Positions 38,686 through 41,605 of a stretch of DNA of 41,605 nt are shown piece by piece (the first letter of the stretch is position 1; each line of letters starts with the position of its first letter). Source of the stretch: a virus; the IMG/VR virus record IMGVR_UViG_3300025117_000132, positions 1-41,605 of that record; one strand, given 5' to 3'. The notes below the pieces were generated by a model, which ran no database searches, had not been told where the DNA came from, and saw nothing but the letters and a program-made list of their open reading frames with translations. Both the position numbers and the translations under genes were made by a program.

Positions 38686-39879
38686 ATGAGCCTCAACAAA
38701 AAACGCATCGAGAGCCTGGAGCCGCGTAGTCGCGCTTATATTGCCTGGGATAGTTTGATTCCCGGATTCGGTGTTATCGTCTACCCCAGCGGTCGTAAAT
38801 CATTTTGCATTCAGTTCCGGGACCGCTCCCGTAAATCCAGAAAACACGTTATCGGATCCTGTAGCGTGATGCCGGTAGACGATGCCAGGGCTGAGGCCCG
38901 GCGATGCCTGGCACTTGCAACGCTGGGCAACACGACGTTCCTGAGGCAGGAGACGGCAACCGGAACCCTACTCTCTGACGTATGGGCGCGGTACGAGCGG
39001 GAGCACGCACAGAGTCTCAAATACAGTACGCGAAAAGAGAACGCTCGTCTCTGGGTTGCCAACATCAGTGACGTGCTTGGTGGTCGGCCCGTGGCAACGA
39101 TCCAGAAGCGCGACGTGGCCGATATCCACAACCGTTATTTCGATCACCCGTATCTTGGAAACCGGCTCCTATCGTTGCTGAGTCTCTTGTTTGGCCTCGC
39201 AGAACGCTGGGGGCTCCGGGACGAGGGGACCAATCCATGTGTAGGGATTCAGAGGTACGGCGAAAAATCCAGAGAGAGAGTTCTGACGGATCGGGAACTG
39301 GAAGCGATCGACCGGGATCTCACATCTGGCCGATACCATCAATCCGTGGTTCTAGCGATCAAACTCCTGTTTGTAACCGGATGTAGGCTCCGGGAGATAT
39401 TGAATATGAAGTGGGAGTACATCGACTGGGATGCCCGGTTGATACGGTTGCCGGATTCCAAGACCGGGGCCAAGACCGTGGATATGAACCCAGCCGTTCA
39501 ATCCCTCTTGGCTGATGCCCAGCGATTGGAGGGCAACCCGTATGTGTGTTGGGGATCCGTGCATAGCCAGCCACGAATTCAGATACACCGGCCATGGAAG
39601 AAACTCTGTGAAGCATGTGAAATCCAAGATGTCCGACTGCACGATATTCGCCATACTTTTGCCAGTACGGCCATCTCTCATGGTGCGAATCTGATTGAGG
39701 TCCGTGATTTACTGGGCCATAGCGACGTTCAGACCACACAGCGCTACGCTCACCTGGAGACCGAGGCCCGGCGAGAGGCGTCCAGGAAAATATCGGGGGT
39801 AATACAGAGCGCCATGCAGAGACAGCCAACCGGGACTGAGGGCAAAGTCATCAATCTTAAGATTAACAATCACGATTAA
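38686..39879 (+). CDS. int: Tyrosine-family integrase
   Basis: Catalyses site-specific integration into the host chromosome. It is 397 aa, with an N-terminal DUF4102-like arm-binding region (RSRAYIAWDSLIPGFGVIVY, KSFCIQFRDRSRKSRKHVIG), a SAM-like core-binding domain (about 90-180), and a catalytic domain with all expected residues. These are Arg234 (TGCRLREIL), His319-x-x-Arg322 (HDIRHTFAS), His345 (LLGHSDVQT) and nucleophile Tyr354 (RYAHLE). Start is ATG 38686 after AGGAGA; the upstream in-frame ATG has no ribosome binding site. No excisionase is evident. An AT-rich, palindrome-rich stretch follows and is a good attP candidate. Confidence 0.92.
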   Translation: MSLNKKRIESLEPRSRAYIAWDSLIPGFGVIVYPSGRKSFCIQFRDRSRKSRKHVIGSCSVMPVDDARAEARRCLALATLGNTTFLRQETATGTLLSDVWARYEREHAQSLKYSTRKENARLWVANISDVLGGRPVATIQKRDVADIHNRYFDHPYLGNRLLSLLSLLFGLAERWGLRDEGTNPCVGIQRYGEKSRERVLTDRELEAIDRDLTSGRYHQSVVLAIKLLFVTGCRLREILNMKWEYIDWDARLIRLPDSKTGAKTVDMNPAVQSLLADAQRLEGNPYVCWGSVHSQPRIQIHRPWKKLCEACEIQDVRLHDIRHTFASTAISHGANLIEVRDLLGHSDVQTTQRYAHLETEARREASRKISGVIQSAMQRQPTGTEGKVINLKINNHD

Positions 39880-39980
39880 GTTTGCAAACGTAAGTTATTA
39901 TATCGGGCAAACTTAGGATAAGTATACCTATAACCACAAATCAGGACTTTAATTTAATTTTAAGATTTTTTTAAGAAAGG
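39853..39980. other. Candidate attP: palindromes and AT-rich DNA after int
   Basis: This stretch holds AATCTTAAGATT (39853-39864, perfect palindrome at the int end), GTTTGCAAAC (39880-39889, perfect palindrome) and the inverted pair TAAGTTTGC (39877-39885) / GCAAACTTA (39907-39915). AT-rich DNA with A/T runs (39945-39975) follows. Integrase arm sites and IHF-type bends usually look like this. No tRNA-like core sequence is visible, so the exact crossover point is unknown. Confidence 0.5.
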
Positions 39981-39982
39981 TA

Positions 39983-40010
39983 TTGACAGACTCTCGAATC
40001 GGAGTATGAT
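39983..40010 (+). promoter_or_regulatory. Strong sigma70-type promoter of the HTH gene
   Basis: TTGACA (39983-39988, perfect consensus) and TATGAT (40005-40010) with a 16-base spacer. ACTC...GAGT half-sites lie in the spacer and could be part of an operator. The transcript would start near 40017, leaving a leader of about 14 bases in which GAGG (40020-40023) can serve as ribosome binding site. Confidence 0.75.
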
Positions 40011-40030
40011 TTAGGCAATGAGGCAATGTG

Positions 40031-40288
40031 ATGCAGAAGAAAAAAACAATCTCCTTGTTAGGTGCATGGCTTGAAGACAAACGGAAAGCCATGGTGGTGG
40101 GACGGGTCGTGTTCTGTATGTGGCTCGGCGTTTCCTACCCCACATATAGCAAGATTCTAAAACCAAAATCCGAGATCAGTCCCAGCACGGTTCGTAAAGT
40201 ATTTGCCAGGTTCGGCATGGAGCCGGAAACTGGGATGCTGGCGGTTAAGAAAACGCGGCCACGAAAGCGGAAATCCAATGGTCGATAG
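40031..40288 (+). CDS. Small HTH regulator (Cro/CI-like)
   Basis: An 85-aa DNA-binding protein. LGVSYPTYSKILKPKSEISP reads as the turn and recognition helix of an XRE/Cro-type HTH, then STVRKVFARFGMEPE. The C-terminal tail is basic (KKTRPRKRKSNGR). It is the only clear transcription regulator here. It has a strong promoter directly upstream and is co-oriented with all other genes, so there is no divergent lambda-type switch. Start is ATG 40031 (MQKKKTI). It overlaps the next gene by 11 bases. Whether it acts as repressor or Cro cannot be told. Confidence 0.65.
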   Translation: MQKKKTISLLGAWLEDKRKAMVVGRVVFCMWLGVSYPTYSKILKPKSEISPSTVRKVFARFGMEPETGMLAVKKTRPRKRKSNGR

Positions 40289-40472
40289 TCACTCATCCGT
40301 GCTCATTTTTTTTGCCGGGTTTGCGCTCGGCCAACTCGTTAGTACGATCTCAATCGGCGCGCTGCTCCAGCGCGATGCCGAACATCTCACATCCAGCGGG
40401 GGGACCGAACCACATTCCCCTCCCGAGCCCGACCCCAGTCGGTCCCCCCGCAACGTGGAGCCTTCGCCATGA
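40278..40472 (+). CDS. Small membrane protein, early region
   Basis: A 64-aa protein starting MVDSHSSVLIFFAGFALGQL, with one membrane span (VLIFFAGFALGQLVSTISIGALL) and a Pro/Ser/Glu-rich tail. It starts within the HTH gene (11-base overlap) and overlaps the next gene by ATGA. It is the second gene of the transcript from 39983. A role in exclusion or lysis control is possible but not shown. Confidence 0.55.
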   Translation: MVDSHSSVLIFFAGFALGQLVSTISIGALLQRDAEHLTSSGGTEPHSPPEPDPSRSPRNVEPSP

Positions 40473-40789
40473 ATAAAAAACAGAATTCAACGAGCGGTTC
40501 CATCGCTCGATCATACCCGAGGCCGGGGGGCGCTCCCCTTTCAGATTCCACACATCGCGCTCGTCCCCCGGTCTCACTCCTCCCTATTGACGAGCACCTG
40601 GGTGCGGCCCAGGAGGCGGCGGACATTGGCGATATTGTTGAGACGCTCGCGAATATCCTCAACGCGTTGGATTGCGAAACTGAGCGGGCGATGCGCGAAT
40701 GGGAATCAGGTAATCAAATCGAGGCACTGCGCAACGTGGCACAGACGTGCCGGACATGCGAGAAAATCATACAGGAGGCATGCGGATGA
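40469..40789 (+). CDS. Hypothetical early protein
   Basis: A 106-aa protein with a disordered N-terminus (Ser/Arg/Pro-rich, residues 1-40) and a helical C-terminus (EAADIGDIVETLANILNALD, then QIEALRNVAQTCRTCEKII with a CRTC pair). I do not recognise it. It has ATGA overlaps at both ends, and the AGGAGG for the next gene lies in its last codons. Confidence 0.6.
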   Translation: MNKKQNSTSGSIARSYPRPGGAPLSDSTHRARPPVSLLPIDEHLGAAQEAADIGDIVETLANILNALDCETERAMREWESGNQIEALRNVAQTCRTCEKIIQEACG

Positions 40790-41046
40790 ATACTGCGCAT
40801 GAAAATTTAATAGCGCTCTGCCGGGAGCGTGGCGTTGAGATCGCGGACGATAACACGTTTCTCGTGCCGTCGTCCGATGGCACGAGAAAATACACGGTAC
40901 GCGAAAAACCAAACCCGGATGCGATGGATACGGACATTCATTTATGGGATTGTAACTGCATGGCCGGGCAGCACGGGCGAATGTGCAAGCACGTTCGTCT
41001 CGTTTCGGAGATCGTTGAAATCTACGACGAAACGGCAGGGTTCTAA
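40786..41046 (+). CDS. SWIM zinc-finger-like protein
   Basis: An 86-aa protein with DCNCMAGQHGRMCKHV (near residue 60), which fits the SWIM zinc motif CxCx(n)CxH. SWIM fingers bind DNA or proteins. The rest (ENLIALCRERGVEIADDNTF, SSDGTRKYTVREK) is a short alpha/beta lead-in. ATG 40786 is chosen because AGGAGG at 40773-40778 is correctly spaced to it; ATG 40780 is too close. It lies in the early operon downstream of the HTH gene. Confidence 0.7.
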   Translation: MNTAHENLIALCRERGVEIADDNTFLVPSSDGTRKYTVREKPNPDAMDTDIHLWDCNCMAGQHGRMCKHVRLVSEIVEIYDETAGF

Positions 41047-41047
41047 A

Positions 41048-41212
41048 ATGATTGTCTGGCTACTCGTCGCCGTGGCCGCCATTGAGGCCATCGTAATAAG
41101 ACATCTATTACGGGAGCTCCACGAGAGTTGGAGCAATCAAAATATATTATTGAAACGTATTCGTGCGTTTCAATCCACGGTCGATGAGTTGACAAAAAAA
41201 GATGGCCCGTAG
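41048..41212 (+). CDS. Small membrane protein
   Basis: A 54-aa protein with one N-terminal membrane span (MIVWLLVAVAAIEAIVIRHL) and a charged helical tail (LHESWSNQNILLKRIRAF). It starts one base after the previous stop (TAAA ATG). The stop lies inside the first of two hairpins that follow. No function is recognised. Confidence 0.55.
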   Translation: MIVWLLVAVAAIEAIVIRHLLRELHESWSNQNILLKRIRAFQSTVDELTKKDGP

Positions 41213-41238
41213 AACCGGGCCAATAAGCTGAGGCTTAT
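41203..41238 (+). terminator. Two adjacent hairpins at end of early small-gene group
   Basis: TGGCCCG (41203-41209) / CGGGCCA (41216-41222) with a 6-base loop, then ATAAGC (41223-41228) / GCTTAT (41233-41238) with a 4-base loop. The first overlaps the stop of the preceding gene. No T-run follows, so termination would not be of the simple intrinsic type. They may instead protect or process the transcript. Confidence 0.45.
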
Positions 41239-41304
41239 AACATCATCACTACGAGCATCCTGGCACAGATCAGGATTCCCGTCAACGGCGGGACAGGAGA
41301 GATC

Positions 41305-41605
41305 ATGACTGCAACCAAACCAACCAAACCAACTGAAAAACCAGCGGAAACAAAACAGGAAACGAAACCCCTCACGAGCGCAACCGCACCCGTGAGCGTC
41401 CGGCCCGGCACGGAAATCGTGGAGATGCCGAACTCGAATCTCCAAATCAAACTCGGGCCGGATCACTCATTGATCCTCAGGCACAGCGCGGACGGTACGG
41501 TAAAAAAGGCCGCTTACGCCACCGTGCGGCTGAATCAATCGACCGGCGACATCGCGCAGATCGGCTACGGAGATAAAGCTTCGTGCATGATTTGTGAGAG
41601 CGGAT
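41305..41605 (+). CDS. Early protein, runs off the end (wraps to 1-50 if circular)
   Basis: ATG 41305 with AGGAGA upstream opens a frame of 100 codons to the window end. The N-terminal 30 residues are Lys/Thr/Pro-rich (MTATKPTKPTEKPAETKQ). The core (VEMPNSNLQIKLGPDHSLIL, then DGTVKKAAYATVRLNQSTGD) is a small beta-rich domain. CMICE near the end holds a CxxC. Joined to base 1, the frame adds SHLLSPGAPIGPDHKR and stops at TGA 48-50, overlapping the small terminase start (ATGA). The full product would be 116 aa. Function is unknown. Confidence 0.7.
   Translation, partial: MTATKPTKPTEKPAETKQETKPLTSATAPVSVRPGTEIVEMPNSNLQIKLGPDHSLILRHSADGTVKKAAYATVRLNQSTGDIAQIGYGDKASCMICESG

Noticed and set aside
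1-41605. tRNA genes, CRISPR arrays, insertion sequences
   Set aside because: None recognised by eye: no cloverleaf-like stretch, no regularly spaced repeats, no transposase. A covariance-model tRNA scan was not possible here.

Overview
The window looks like the genome of a temperate, short-tailed (podovirus-type) phage. All genes lie on the + strand and most touch or overlap in ATGA/TGATG fashion. The order is terminase small subunit, a block of small accessory genes, terminase large subunit, portal, scaffold, coat, P22 gp4-like and gp10-like head-tail proteins, ejection proteins with a 2,542-residue polyvalent protein, fibres and secreted proteins, lysis genes, integrase, one small HTH regulator and a short early cluster. 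No tape measure, sheath or tube gene is present, which supports a short tail. The base composition is moderately GC-rich (by eye) with AT-richer blocks. The host cannot be named. A nested lipoprotein gene of spanin type suggests a diderm. Thr/Pro repeats, a dockerin-like loop and a DNRLRE-like domain recall proteins of environmental bacteria, but only weakly.

Layout. 1-742: terminase small subunit. 743-1341: T-rich stretch with C-tracts and 12-bp tandem repeats, no confident gene. 1342-4021: accessory genes, including a chain of very small ORFs, a T4 Pnkp-like kinase-phosphatase gene broken by an in-frame TAG, an HslV-like Ntn hydrolase and a CxxC protein. 4022-4166: probable leader with two alternative hairpins before the GTG-started large terminase. 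4167-12156: packaging and head genes, including a phage GroES. 12216-17101: tail adaptor, stabilisation protein, fibre-like and ejection genes. 17114-25659: coiled-coil protein and the giant ejection/polyvalent protein, with a 46-codon gene nested in another frame. 25669-34025: tailspike-like protein followed by a run of proteins with signal peptides. 34041-37837: lysis region (membrane proteins, GH108 endolysin, subtilisin-like protein, holin-like protein, nested spanin-like pair). 37837-39879: DUF1599-like protein and tyrosine integrase. 39880-40030: palindrome-rich, AT-rich candidate attP and a sigma70-type promoter. 40031-41605: HTH regulator and small early genes.

The last gene (from 41305) runs off the end. 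Joined to base 1 it stays open for 16 more codons and stops at 48-50, overlapping the small terminase start in ATGA form. This strongly suggests that the window is a complete circular map of 41,605 bp. If so, the phage encodes no recognisable replication protein and relies on the host for replication.

Most unusual points: the nested gene inside the giant ORF, the TAG-split repair enzyme, the possible attenuator/RBS-sequestering leader before the terminase, the series of predicted secreted proteins, the dockerin-like calcium loop in a virion protein, and a duplicated small-gene module at 1.8 kb and 28.3 kb. All assignments come from reading the sequence; no database search was run.
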